Assembly (NCBI RefSeq): GCF_003797185.1
Contig: NZ_RKMH01000007.1
Location: 62,001 to 126,000, forward strand
Source of the DNA: Gordonia oryzae
GTDB taxonomy: Bacteria; Actinomycetota; Actinomycetes; Mycobacteriales; Mycobacteriaceae
Length of the DNA: 64,000 bases
Reading direction: 5' to 3'
The notes beneath the pieces are model-generated. The model was not told the origin of the DNA. It worked only from the letters and a program-made list of their open reading frames with translations, and made no database searches. Position numbers and translations under genes: made by a program. Positions 38,118 through 46,831 of this stretch are shown piece by piece. Each line of letters begins with the position of its first letter. The stretch's first letter is position 1.

Positions 38118-39062
38118 TCACACTCCTTCTACGATTCGTGTTGGTGCAGAGTCGATTTCCGCATCAGATGCCAGGCTGTTGTGCTCCGGCGCCCCGGGTT
38201 CGAGCACCTGCGGCTCGAGTGTCGCGGGGTCCACGGCAGCGATCGCCGGGGCCAGACGATGCAGCAGACCCGCTCCGAAGGTGTAGGTCCGCGGAAACAG
38301 TCGCTTCATCAGCCAGAGGGCTCGGGCGTCGAGTTGAGGTACCACATACAGCCGTCCGCGGTCGTTGGCGTCGAGGGTCGCGCGCGCGACCTGCTCCGCC
38401 GACCGCCCGGAATACCGCATCAGGGTTTGCGCGAGTTTCATCGCGTCGCCGGTGATCCGACCATCCACGGCGACATTGGTTTTCACGAATGTCGGGCACA
38501 GCACGGTGACCGCGAGGTCCGTTCCCGACAACTCCGCAGCAATGGTCTCCGAGAGTGCCAGTACCCCCGCTTTTCCGACGTTGTAGGCACCCATCCCGGG
38601 CGCCGCGGAGAACGCTGCGGCCGAGGCGACATTGATAAGACCACCGCGGCCAGCCGAGCGTAGTTGGGGCAGAAAGAGTTCCGACCCGAGCACCATTCCA
38701 CGCAGGTTGATGTCGAGGGCCCAGGTCCAGTCATCGAGGCCGATACTGCCGACGCAGCGCCCGCCAATGCCGACGCCGGCGTTGTTGATCATCAACGTGG
38801 TCGGGCCGCCGAGCAGATCCGGTGCGCGGCCGGCAAGGGTGCGCATGTCGTCGATCTCGGCGACGTCGCACAACAGCGCAATGCCCGATCCGCGCCCGTC
38901 TGCGTCGATCATGGCAACCGTCTCCTCGGCCCGATCGATGTCGATGTCGGCACAGACGATGCGGCCACCTCGGCGCGCGAGTTCGAGAGCGAAAGCGCGC
39001 CCGATGCCGCTACCGGCCCCGGTGACGACGGCACGGGCACCCTGTGATCGTCGAGATGTCAT
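38118..39062 (-). CDS. Short-chain dehydrogenase (SadH-like)
   Basis: 314 residues. Cofactor motif VTGAGSGIGRAFAL, NNAGVGIGG, catalytic Ser in INVASAAAF and YxxxK in GAYNVGKAG. The extended C-terminus (about 60 residues, MKRLFPRTYTFGAGLLHRL) is like SadH (Rv3085). Likely interconverts an alcohol and an aldehyde/ketone feeding the monooxygenase. Start overlaps the stop of the esterase upstream. Confidence 0.9.
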   Translation of the reverse strand: MTSRRSQGARAVVTGAGSGIGRAFALELARRGGRIVCADIDIDRAEETVAMIDADGRGSGIALLCDVAEIDDMRTLAGRAPDLLGGPTTLMINNAGVGIGGRCVGSIGLDDWTWALDINLRGMVLGSELFLPQLRSAGRGGLINVASAAAFSAAPGMGAYNVGKAGVLALSETIAAELSGTDLAVTVLCPTFVKTNVAVDGRITGDAMKLAQTLMRYSGRSAEQVARATLDANDRGRLYVVPQLDARALWLMKRLFPRTYTFGAGLLHRLAPAIAAVDPATLEPQVLEPGAPEHNSLASDAEIDSAPTRIVEGV

Positions 39063-40075
39063 GTCGTGGCATACCTTTCCATATCAGCGTGTTCGGTGGC
39101 ACTGTTCATCGGCGCAGCATTGCCGCGAGGTTCCGAACACTCCGTGATGAACCGTGCGGCGGCCGCCAAGGCTGGGCCCGCTTCGGGGATCATCGTCGGC
39201 AGCGCCTGGAAGACGTGCATCTGGCCGGGCCAGATCTGCAGTTCGCTGTCCCCACCGGCGTCGGAGACCATTCGGTGCGCGGCCCGTGCATCGCCGAGGA
39301 GCATCTCTGCCCCGCCGACCTGGATCAGTGTCCGCGGCAGATCGTCCGCGCGATCGAGTGCCAACGCGAGGCGAGGCATGTCGGCCGGATGGCCGGTGGT
39401 GTAGTGATCGACCAGACGCTGCGCGGCGGCAGCCGATATCAATGGATCGGGTCCGGCCTCGCGTTCCTGCCGGCGGGCCAGTTCGAGCGTGAGATCGACC
39501 AGCGGCGACATCAGGACCATCGCCCGCGGCTGCGCACGCCGGTGTCGCACATTCTCGGCGAGCAGATCGAGAAGGAGGTGACCGCCTGCCGAATCACCTG
39601 CGACGGTAATGTTCTCGGGTCGATAGCCGATGTTCTGCAGCCAAGCGTAGGCGGCCTCGACGTCGTCGGCGGCAGCAGGGAAAGTGTGTTGGGGTGCAAG
39701 TCGGTAATCGACGCTGAACACCGGCATCCCGGTGAGATGCGCGAGCCGGGCAACGAGTCCGCGGTGCGTGCGCGCCGAGCAGATCGAATACGCACTGCCG
39801 TGGACGTAGAGGATGACGCGCCGGGACGTCTGCGACCCTGGGGCATAGACCCACTCTCCGCGGAAGCTGCCGGTGGACAGGGCATCGACGCGGACCCGAT
39901 AGGGCGGCGGTGACCCGAGCAGCATGGCCGTGGCGACAATGGCACGGGAGACATGTACTGCGAGGACGCCGCGGGGCAGGGCGTCGGCGAACGGCCGCAA
40001 TGTGCGTCGAGTCAGCCACGCGGCACATTGCGACTGTCGTGAGGTGTGAATCACGCAAGAGATGGGATCACTCAT
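39059..40075 (-). CDS. Alpha/beta hydrolase, HSL/LipR-like
   Basis: 338 residues from ATG 40075. Hormone-sensitive-lipase family: oxyanion motif YVHGSAYSICSARTH (HGSA in place of HGGG), nucleophile in VAGDSAGGHLLLDLL, acid in GGAEMLLGDA and His in GQMHVFQALP. Matches LipR (Rv3084) of the mymA operon in context. The reading can be extended to 40207, but that would place two palindromes inside the gene, so 40075 is preferred. First gene of the leftward operon. Confidence 0.85.
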   Translation of the reverse strand: MSDPISCVIHTSRQSQCAAWLTRRTLRPFADALPRGVLAVHVSRAIVATAMLLGSPPPYRVRVDALSTGSFRGEWVYAPGSQTSRRVILYVHGSAYSICSARTHRGLVARLAHLTGMPVFSVDYRLAPQHTFPAAADDVEAAYAWLQNIGYRPENITVAGDSAGGHLLLDLLAENVRHRRAQPRAMVLMSPLVDLTLELARRQEREAGPDPLISAAAAQRLVDHYTTGHPADMPRLALALDRADDLPRTLIQVGGAEMLLGDARAAHRMVSDAGGDSELQIWPGQMHVFQALPTMIPEAGPALAAAARFITECSEPRGNAAPMNSATEHADMERYATT

Positions 40076-40078
40076 TAT

Positions 40079-40107
40079 GCCATTTGTCAATGGCACATTG
40101 ATCAATG
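40079..40107. promoter_or_regulatory. Paired palindromes upstream of the mymA-like operon
   Basis: GCCATT-TGTC-AATGGC (40079-40094) and CATTGATCAATG (40096-40107), both perfect, sharing CATT/AATG half-sites. The local base composition is unusually AT-rich. They abut the first gene of the operon, so a regulator dimer pair probably binds here. In M. tuberculosis the operon is controlled by the AraC-type VirS; no such gene lies adjacent here. Confidence 0.55.
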
Positions 40108-40257
40108 TAGAACATTCGTCCATTGCTGCCACCCAACCGATCCCCGGGTCGGCGTGTGTCCACTCGCCGAGAGCCCGCGCTCGACGTAGACTCAAGCTTC
40201 CCGGCAATCGTTTCCATTAATTGGGCAACTCATCGAGTTGGCCGCGAAAGGATCGAG

Positions 40258-40539
40258 ATGGCACTACACGGCTTCCTGACCAAAGCCGGATCGACGGTCG
40301 CGACCGGCCTCGTCGGCGCGGTCGCATACGACGTCGCCCGCAAGGCCATCGCCAAGGCGCCCCTGCGGCAGGGCGCCGTGGTGGTCACCTCCTGGGGCCT
40401 GTTGGGTACCCGGAGAGCTGAGGCTATCGCCGAGGACGCGCGCCTGCGGACCGCCGACATCGTGGCCGAGGCAAAGGACCGTATCGGCGAGGAAGCGAGT
40501 CCCCCGGGAATGGCCGAGCCCCACAACCACGATCACTGA
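40258..40539 (+). CDS. pacL1: PacL1-like DUF1490 metal chaperone/scaffold
   Basis: 93 residues. Short N-terminal hydrophobic segment (GSTVATGLVGAVAYDVAR) and an Ala/Glu-rich amphipathic middle. It ends EPHNHDH, a His/Asp metal-binding tail like the zinc-binding end of M. tuberculosis PacL1 (Rv3269). PacL proteins sit in the membrane and stabilise their partner P-type ATPase. Here the CtpC gene starts 5 bp after the stop. ATG 40258 with GAAAGGA upstream. Confidence 0.85.
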   Translation: MALHGFLTKAGSTVATGLVGAVAYDVARKAIAKAPLRQGAVVVTSWGLLGTRRAEAIAEDARLRTADIVAEAKDRIGEEASPPGMAEPHNHDH

Positions 40540-40544
40540 CCGCC

Positions 40545-42719
40545 GTGCAACAGAATGTGCGGTCCGACGCCGCGGGCCGTCTGCGCCTGGTCGTCGATGC
40601 CCTGCGCGGAACCTCGGCCATACGCGCGGTCGCCGTAGAGGATGCGGTGATCGCAGTGGCTGGGGTTCGCGCCGTGCACATGTATCCACGCACCGGCTCG
40701 GTCGTCGTCTGGTATCGCCGCGACACCGACCGTGGCGCCATCGATCGCGCGATCGCCGCCGGGCGGGACACCGATCTGACGTCGATTACCCGTGCCACGC
40801 CGCATTCGGCCGACGTCACCAATTCCGACATCCTGCGGATGAGCATCGGCGCGGGAGCCTTGATCCTTCTGGGGTTGCGGCGCTACGGATTCCGCCAACC
40901 TCCGATGCTCGGTCCCGCGTCGCGCACGGTCGCCACCGCAATCACCGTCTTCTCCGGCTATCCATTCCTCAGGGGCGCTTTGCGGTCATTGCGCGGAGGA
41001 CGGGCAGGTACCGATGCGCTGGTGTCGGCGGCAACCGTGGCAAGTCTGTTGTTGCGGGAGAACGTCGTCGCGCTGACCGTCCTGTGGTTACTCAACATCG
41101 GTGAATTTCTCCAGGATCTGACGTTGCGTCGCACTCGGCGCGCGATCTCGGATCTGTTGCGCGGCAACGCCGACACGGCATGGCTGCGGCTCGAGGACAG
41201 CACCGAGGTGTCGGTGCCCGTCGATTCGTTGGCGGTCGGTGACGTCATCGTCGTCCACGATCATGTCGCCGTCCCCGTCGACGGGACGGTACTCGAGGGC
41301 GAGGCAGTGATCGACCAGTCCGCGCTGACCGGTGAGAATCTGCCCGTCATCGCGCAGGTCGGTGCCACTGTGCAAGCCGGATCAGTCGTTGTCAGCGGAC
41401 GGTTGGTGATCGCCACCTCTGCGGTCGGTACCGACACCGCCATCGGTCGGATCATCGCCCGGGTCGAGGAGGCCCAGCACGATCGGGCGCCCATCCAGAC
41501 TGTCGGCGAACAGTTCTCGGGCCGCTTCGTCCCGGCCTCGTTCCTGCTGTCGGCGGCCACCCTGCTCGTCACACGCGATCTACGCCGCGCCATGACCATG
41601 CTGCTCGTCGCGTGTCCCTGCGCGGTCGGGTTGTCGACGCCCACCGCGATCAGCGGCGCCATCGGCAACGGCGCCCGCCGCGGAATACTGATCAAGGGCG
41701 GCTCTCATCTTGAGGCGGCCGGCCGCATCACCGCCATGGTCTTCGACAAGACCGGCACGCTGACGACCGGCCGTCCGGTGGTGACCAACGTCATTTCCTT
41801 CCACCCAGACTTCTCACCCGAGGACGTCCTGGCCCATGCGGCGAGTTCGGAAATGCACTCGCGACATCCCTTGGCGCAAGCGGTGATACGGTCGACGACC
41901 GAGCGTCGGATCGAGATCCCCACCCACGCCGAGTGTGAGGTCATCGTCGGACTCGGCATGCGAACCTTCGCCGCTGACGGTCGCGTCCTGTTACTCGGCA
42001 GCCCCACCCTGTTCGCTCGCCACGAGGTTGCACTGTCCACCGACGCGATCGAGTGGGTGAACAAGCTCCGCAGCGAGTGCGAGACACCACTGTTGCTCGC
42101 CGTCGACAGCACCCTCGTCGGCCTGGTGAGTCTGCGCGACGAGGTCCGCCCCGAGGCGCGCGAGGTGCTCAGCGGTTTGCGGGACAAGGGAATAGAGCGG
42201 ATCGCCATGCTCACCGGCGATCACCCGGCGACCGCTGCGGCGATCGCCGTCGAACTCGGTATCGACGACTGGCGGGCAGAGGTACTTCCGGAGGACAAAC
42301 TCGCCGCGGTCCGCGAGTTGCAATCCGAAGGTCATCTGGTGGCGATGATCGGTGACGGGGTCAACGACGCACCCGCACTGGCCGCCGCCGACATCGGCAT
42401 CGCAATGGGCTTGGCCGGCACCGACGTAGCCGTTGAAACCGCCGACATCGCCTTGGCCGCAGACGATTTGCGCATGCTGTTGGCGGTGGGCGAGCTGGGC
42501 GAGCACACCCTGCAGGTGATCAAGCAGAACTACGCGATGTCGATCGCCGTCAACGCGATCGGGCTGATCGTCGGTGCCGGCGGCGCGCTGTCCCCGGTGC
42601 TGGCGGCCATCCTGCACAATGCGTCGTCGGTAGCCGTGGTGGCCAACAGTTCTCGGCTCATCCGCTATCAGGTGGACCAGTCGGGTGCGGAGAAATCCGA
42701 CACCGCGTTGCCGCGTTGA
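40545..42719 (+). CDS. ctpC: Metal-efflux P1B-type ATPase CtpC
   Basis: 724 residues. Phosphorylation motif MVFDKTGTLTTG, actuator ALTGENLPV, hinge MIGDGVNDAPALAAADIG and membrane CPC motif in LLVACPCAVGLSTPTAISG. The N-terminal HMA-like domain has no CxxC. CtpC exports Zn/Mn in mycobacteria, where Rv3269-Rv3270 form the same pair. GTG 40545. Likely induced by metal stress; no operator identified. Confidence 0.92.
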   Translation: MQQNVRSDAAGRLRLVVDALRGTSAIRAVAVEDAVIAVAGVRAVHMYPRTGSVVVWYRRDTDRGAIDRAIAAGRDTDLTSITRATPHSADVTNSDILRMSIGAGALILLGLRRYGFRQPPMLGPASRTVATAITVFSGYPFLRGALRSLRGGRAGTDALVSAATVASLLLRENVVALTVLWLLNIGEFLQDLTLRRTRRAISDLLRGNADTAWLRLEDSTEVSVPVDSLAVGDVIVVHDHVAVPVDGTVLEGEAVIDQSALTGENLPVIAQVGATVQAGSVVVSGRLVIATSAVGTDTAIGRIIARVEEAQHDRAPIQTVGEQFSGRFVPASFLLSAATLLVTRDLRRAMTMLLVACPCAVGLSTPTAISGAIGNGARRGILIKGGSHLEAAGRITAMVFDKTGTLTTGRPVVTNVISFHPDFSPEDVLAHAASSEMHSRHPLAQAVIRSTTERRIEIPTHAECEVIVGLGMRTFAADGRVLLLGSPTLFARHEVALSTDAIEWVNKLRSECETPLLLAVDSTLVGLVSLRDEVRPEAREVLSGLRDKGIERIAMLTGDHPATAAAIAVELGIDDWRAEVLPEDKLAAVRELQSEGHLVAMIGDGVNDAPALAAADIGIAMGLAGTDVAVETADIALAADDLRMLLAVGELGEHTLQVIKQNYAMSIAVNAIGLIVGAGGALSPVLAAILHNASSVAVVANSSRLIRYQVDQSGAEKSDTALPR

Positions 42720-42749
42720 CAGGCGGCGCGCCGACCGGGCGGGCGACGG

Positions 42750-43232
42750 TCAAGGTTTCGGCGAGAGGTGCTCGAGTAACCGGTCGATGAAGGCGACCTG
42801 CGCCGGATTGAGCTTGCGGCGCGCGTCGTCGGGTGACAACCATTCGGCGCGGTCGATCTCCGGGAAGGACTGGGTCTTCCCGGACCGCGGCGGCCAGGGC
42901 ATCTCGAAGGTGTTGCTGGTGACGACGGAAACGTCCAGGTCACCGCCGATCGCGAAGGCGACGAGTCGTTTACCGCTCTTGAGCCGGACCTGACCGAGTT
43001 CGATGACCTCACCGCCGGGTGCCGTCTGACCGATCTCCTCGGCGAATTCGCGACGGGCGGCGACAAGGAGTTCCTCGCCGCCCTCGACGAGCCCCTTCGG
43101 AATCGACCACGCTCCGTCGTCCTTGCGCGACCACAACGGTCCACCCGGATGGGCGAGAAGGACCTCGACGCCGAGTGCGGTGTTCCGATGGATCAGTAAC
43201 CCGGCGCTGAGCTGCGGAGTCTGTGCTGCCAT
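42750..43232 (-). CDS. Nudix hydrolase
   Basis: 160 residues. Nudix box GLVEGGEELLVAARREFAEE then IGQ is intact. N-terminal SAGLLIHRNTALGVEVLLAH and the VWSIPKG-like AWSIPKG strand fit the diadenosine-polyphosphate/NTP pyrophosphatase-like branch of short actinobacterial Nudix proteins. ATG 43232 is preferred over 43265 because homology begins there. Convergent with ctpC (30 bp) and divergent from the permease gene. Confidence 0.88.
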   Translation of the reverse strand: MAAQTPQLSAGLLIHRNTALGVEVLLAHPGGPLWSRKDDGAWSIPKGLVEGGEELLVAARREFAEEIGQTAPGGEVIELGQVRLKSGKRLVAFAIGGDLDVSVVTSNTFEMPWPPRSGKTQSFPEIDRAEWLSPDDARRKLNPAQVAFIDRLLEHLSPKP

Positions 43233-43309
43233 ATCAATATATTCTGCCGGAAACACCGTCGACACACGATCGCGTCGAATCAGAAATCTCAGACTCGTAG
43301 ACAGTCTTC

Positions 43310-44992
43310 ATGACAGTTCTTGACACCATCACACGCGGCCGCGACGCCGACCATCCGGTCGACGACATCCCGCCGCTGACCAAGCTCTTCCCGCTTGGAC
43401 TGCAACATGTCATGGCGATGTATGCCGGTGCCGTGGCGGTGCCGCTCATCGTCGGCGGCGCGATGGCCGGCGCCGGTCAGATGCGTTCGGACGAGATCGT
43501 CCACCTGATCACCGCCGACCTGTTCGTCGCCGGCATCGCCACATTGCTACAGGCAGTCGGGTTCTGGCGGTTCGGGGTGCGCCTGCCCCTGATGCAGGGC
43601 GTCACGTTTGCTTCGGTCGGGCCGATGATCACGATCGGGCTCAACCACGGCATCACCGCGATCTACGGTTCGGTGATCGCCTGCGGCGTGTTCATGATCG
43701 TGGTGGCGCCGATCGTGGGTCGGCTGATCAGGTTCTTTCCACCACTGGTCACCGGCACGATCATCCTCATCATCGGGGTGTCGCTGATGAGCGTGGCCGC
43801 CGGATGGTTCGGCGGCGGCACCAGCAAAGGCGAGGACTTCGGCGCACCCAAATCGATCGCCTTCGGATTCGGCACCCTGCTGTTGATCATCCTGCTCGAA
43901 CGGTTCGCGCCGGCAGCGATCAAGCGGGTGTCGGTGCTCGTGGGACTCGTCCTCGGCACCCTGATCTCGATCCCCTTCGGCTTGACCGATTGGAGTGGTG
44001 TCGCGAAGAGTTCGTGGATCGCTGTACCGCAGCCGTTCTATTTCGGCGTGCCGAGCTTCGACGTCAGCTCCGTCATCGCGATGATCATCGTCGCCCTGGT
44101 GATCATGACCGAGACCACCGGCGACATCGTGGCCGTCGGCGAGATCGTCGACAAGAAGATCACACCGCGCAAACTCGCCGACGGCATGCGGGCCGACGGC
44201 GTGGGCAGCGTCCTGGGCGGGATCTTCAACACCTTCCCCTACACCGCTTTCGCGCAGAACGTCGGCCTGGTGGCGATCACGGGCGTCAAGACCCGACATG
44301 TCGCGACATGTGCGGGCGCGATCCTGGTGGTCCTCGGCCTGCTCCCCAAAATGGCTGCGATCATCGAGGGCATCCCCCAGCCCGTCCTCGGCGGCGCGGG
44401 TGTCGCCCTGTTCGGCATGGTTGCCGCAAGTGGTGTCCGCACGCTGTCCCGGGTGAAGTTCAACAACACCAACATTCTGGTGGTCGCCATCTCGGTGGGC
44501 GTCGCGATGCTGAGCGAGGCGAGCCTGTCGTACACCAACGACAACAAAGTGACCGTGTCGCTCGACCTGTATCACCAGTTCCCGGACTGGTTCCAGACGA
44601 TCTTCCACTCCGGGATCTCCGCGGGCGCCATCACCGCAATCCTGTTGAACCTCTTACTCAATTGGCGCAGCACCTCACCCGATCCGGTGGATTATCACAA
44701 CACCGGTGAAATCGAGGTGGTCGAGGCCAACGGACTCTCCGGCTCCGACGCACCGCGGTACGGCGCCTTCGATCCGCGGGATGCGCTCGCCGCCGCCGAC
44801 CCCGACACCGACCCGGCGGCGCTGCGTGTTCTCGCCGAGCACGACGCCGGTCTCCACCGGTTCATCGTCACCAACCCCTCTGCGCCACAGGACTTGTGCG
44901 AGTGGATTCGCGCCCAAGGCGACCCGAAGGTCACCGCACTACTGGACCGATGGGACGACAAGACGGGCGGGATGTTCTCCACGCGGAGCTAG
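43310..44992 (+). CDS. NCS2 xanthine/uracil permease with LRV-like C-terminal domain
   Basis: 560 residues. Residues 20-450 are a nucleobase-cation symporter-2: GLQHVMAMYAGAVAVPLIVG at TM1, LMQGVTFASVGPM, an ETTGDIVAVGEI helix and GVGSVLGGIFNTFPYTAFAQ (the conserved QNVG). After TM14 the tail (about 480-560) reads DPDTDPAALRVLAEHDAGLH then RFIVTNPSAPQDLCEWI, the spacing of variant leucine-rich (LRV) repeats, which do not normally belong to NCS2 permeases. The tail may bind a partner or regulate transport. The TAG stop lies within the target duplication of a MITE-like element. Confidence 0.92.
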   Translation: MTVLDTITRGRDADHPVDDIPPLTKLFPLGLQHVMAMYAGAVAVPLIVGGAMAGAGQMRSDEIVHLITADLFVAGIATLLQAVGFWRFGVRLPLMQGVTFASVGPMITIGLNHGITAIYGSVIACGVFMIVVAPIVGRLIRFFPPLVTGTIILIIGVSLMSVAAGWFGGGTSKGEDFGAPKSIAFGFGTLLLIILLERFAPAAIKRVSVLVGLVLGTLISIPFGLTDWSGVAKSSWIAVPQPFYFGVPSFDVSSVIAMIIVALVIMTETTGDIVAVGEIVDKKITPRKLADGMRADGVGSVLGGIFNTFPYTAFAQNVGLVAITGVKTRHVATCAGAILVVLGLLPKMAAIIEGIPQPVLGGAGVALFGMVAASGVRTLSRVKFNNTNILVVAISVGVAMLSEASLSYTNDNKVTVSLDLYHQFPDWFQTIFHSGISAGAITAILLNLLLNWRSTSPDPVDYHNTGEIEVVEANGLSGSDAPRYGAFDPRDALAAADPDTDPAALRVLAEHDAGLHRFIVTNPSAPQDLCEWIRAQGDPKVTALLDRWDDKTGGMFSTRS

Positions 44993-45153
44993 GGTGTTTC
45001 TCCCAATTCTCCTGCGAGGGATTGGCGCGAACGATTGCGTTCTGGCAAGGCGGAGGAGGAAGCATAGCGGCAGCTATCGTGACCGACGACAACGCTGCCA
45101 GGGCGCAATCGGGCCGCCAAGACCCGCAAAGGGAATTGGGCGACACACCCTAG
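44989..45153. mobile_element. 157-bp MITE-like palindromic element with CTAG duplication
   Basis: Terminal inverted repeats GGTGTTTCTCCCAATTC (44993-45009) and GAATTGGGCGACACACC (45133-45149), 15 of 17 matching, are flanked by CTAG on both sides (44989-44992 and 45150-45153). The interior is a nested palindrome with the same centre: GATTGCG/CGCAATC (45033/45104), CTGGCA/TGCCAG and ATAGC/GCTAT (45064/45073). No ORF of size. The left CTAG contains the permease stop codon. CTAG targets are used by some IS5-type elements, a tentative link only. Confidence 0.7.
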
Positions 45154-45275
45154 GAGACCACTACGCTGATCCGGCCTCGGGAGGGCTCCTACGATGAGTC
45201 GTGCCCTCCGGAGGTGACTCTCGCCGCGAGCGCTGGACTAGAAACTGTCCGCACCCGAGGGGCATAGTCGTCAGA

Positions 45276-45626
45276 GTGAGTTACAACTTGGCGTTCTGGG
45301 TGGGCGGGGACAACCTCGATCCCGCTGACGTGTACGCACGACTGTGCGACCAACAACCGGTCAACGAGGTCGCCGCAGTGGATCGGGAACGAGTCGTACG
45401 CGCGGTCGCCGACGCCCTTCCCGGCTGGGCCTGGGATGGACATATACTGCAGCCCCCCGAAGCCGAACCCGACGCGGCGCCGGCGTTCGATGCAGGTATC
45501 GGCAGTCAGATGGTCGAGTTCATCGGCTACGGATTCGAGAACGAGCATGCAAACGCCATTATCGACGTTATGCATTCGCTCGGCTATCGACTCTTCGATC
45601 CGCAGACCGGCGAGCGGTTCGCGTAG
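45276..45626 (+). CDS. Hypothetical protein (116 aa)
   Basis: From GTG 45276: SYNLAFWVGGDNLDPADVYA, RERVVRAVADALPGWAWDG, and ending LGYRLFDPQTGERFA. Acidic, soluble, no membrane segment or known motif. The small alpha/beta pattern and the opening SYxLxxW recall many bacterial immunity-type proteins, but no toxin is next to it and I do not assign one. CATAGT (45263-45268) lies 7 bp upstream of the start, so the mRNA may be leaderless. Confidence 0.6.
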   Translation: MSYNLAFWVGGDNLDPADVYARLCDQQPVNEVAAVDRERVVRAVADALPGWAWDGHILQPPEAEPDAAPAFDAGIGSQMVEFIGYGFENEHANAIIDVMHSLGYRLFDPQTGERFA

Positions 45627-45768
45627 GCGCCGGCGACCGAGACAGCGGTGATCGCTGTTGTCGGTTCGTATCCGGGTAAGCCTGTCGTGGTGCGTCGCAG
45701 GACCCAGGCGGGCCGCCACGTCGTTCGACCACAGGCCACCGAGTTTGCCGCGAACCAACATTGCTTGC

Positions 45769-46110
45769 GTGACGACTGAGGAAGGTCGCCCGCAGATGTC
45801 CATCGCATCGGCTGTGATCGATGGCGTGGGTTTTCTACCGCGGGCCGTTGTGGATGTGTTCGCCCTCGTGGAAGCAGCGTTGTCCGCCGGATTGGTGCCG
45901 CTCACGCGCCTCTGGGCGGTCTGTAGCGGGCGCAGCGTCGCGGTACTGATGCAGCCGGCAGGCCTCGCCGTCACCGTCATCGCCGTGGTGATCGGGACGT
46001 GGGTGGGGGGCGCCCGCACGATGAACGATCTCGTCGTCGACGGTCCGCCAGAACCCGCGAGCGGCACTCCAGCGACGGCGCCAGACCACAGCCGTATCGT
46101 TGTCCCATGA
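45769..46110 (+). CDS. Hypothetical membrane-anchored protein (113 aa)
   Basis: GTG 45769. N-terminal half ASAVIDGVGFLPRAVVDVFA, then a hydrophobic stretch QPAGLAVTVIAVVIGTWVGG, then a polar Pro-rich tail. Probably one or two membrane helices. Its stop overlaps the next gene's ATG (ATGA), which supports both being real. No family recognised. Confidence 0.5.
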   Translation: MTTEEGRPQMSIASAVIDGVGFLPRAVVDVFALVEAALSAGLVPLTRLWAVCSGRSVAVLMQPAGLAVTVIAVVIGTWVGGARTMNDLVVDGPPEPASGTPATAPDHSRIVVP

Positions 46111-46319
46111 ACAGCCCGCAGCCCGAAGAAATCGACGACCCGGACTTCCCGCACGAGTACCCGCACGAATCCGCCTTCGCCTTCGGAGACGCCGAGCCGA
46201 TCGGTGAGACCGATCGCATCGCCCGGGAGAAGGCGATCTACGAAGCAGCCCGCCATGGCCGCGACCTCAACCGCGGCCACGCGATCGGCGGGTCGGGCGG
46301 CACCACCGAAGGCCAATGA
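46107..46319 (+). CDS. Small acidic hypothetical protein (70 aa)
   Basis: ATG 46107 overlapping the previous stop. Reads PEEIDDPDFPHEYPHESAFA then FGDAEPIGETDRIAREKAIY. Acidic with His in PHEYPHE; a short helix (DRIAREKAIYEAARHGRDL) is predicted in the second half. Function unknown; expression coupled to the membrane protein upstream. Confidence 0.55.
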   Translation: MNSPQPEEIDDPDFPHEYPHESAFAFGDAEPIGETDRIAREKAIYEAARHGRDLNRGHAIGGSGGTTEGQ

Positions 46320-46398
46320 TTCCCACCGCCCCTGCCCCGGGCGACGCGCCGGCCATATTGTCCGGTAAGACCGATCGGTAGCGGTGTAGACACAAGCC

Positions 46399-46785
46399 AT
46401 GGAGGTCCTCAGCAGCCGCGTCCTGCTCCGTTCACCAGACCCGGAATCGTTACAGCACTTCTACCGTCATCAACTGCGCCTCGCCGTAGCCCGAGAGTAC
46501 CCGGGAGGCATCGTGTTCTACGCCGGTCACGGCCTGATCGAAGTCCCCGGGCACATGAGTTCCGATCTCGACACCACCATCGAACCGCCGGGCGCACTGT
46601 GGCTGCAAGTACGTGACGTCTGGGCCGCCGAACGTGAGCTGCGGTCGGCGCACGTCACCATCGAGCGCGGACCGCTCACCGAGCCGTGGGGCCTGATCGA
46701 GATGCATGTGCGCGACACCGACGGTCGGCTACTGATCATCGTCGAGGTCCCGCCGACGCACCCCCTGCGTCTGGACAACCGCTGA
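46399..46785 (+). CDS. VOC (glyoxalase/bleomycin resistance) family protein
   Basis: 128 residues forming one vicinal-oxygen-chelate unit pair: [45 protein letters not shown] and the closing [17 protein letters not shown] with the metal-ligand Glu position. Substrate unknown. ATG 46399. Just upstream of aroA. Confidence 0.85.
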   Translation: MEVLSSRVLLRSPDPESLQHFYRHQLRLAVAREYPGGIVFYAGHGLIEVPGHMSSDLDTTIEPPGALWLQVRDVWAAERELRSAHVTIERGPLTEPWGLIEMHVRDTDGRLLIIVEVPPTHPLRLDNR

Positions 46786-46831
46786 CCGGGACGGGATCGG
46801 ACGTGGCAGGCCCCATGACAGACTGGACCGC

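Noticed and set aside
45189-46400. 403-codon leftward open frame over the small genes
   Set aside because: Irregular Arg/Thr-rich composition, no start context, and it contradicts the ATGA-coupled rightward pair.
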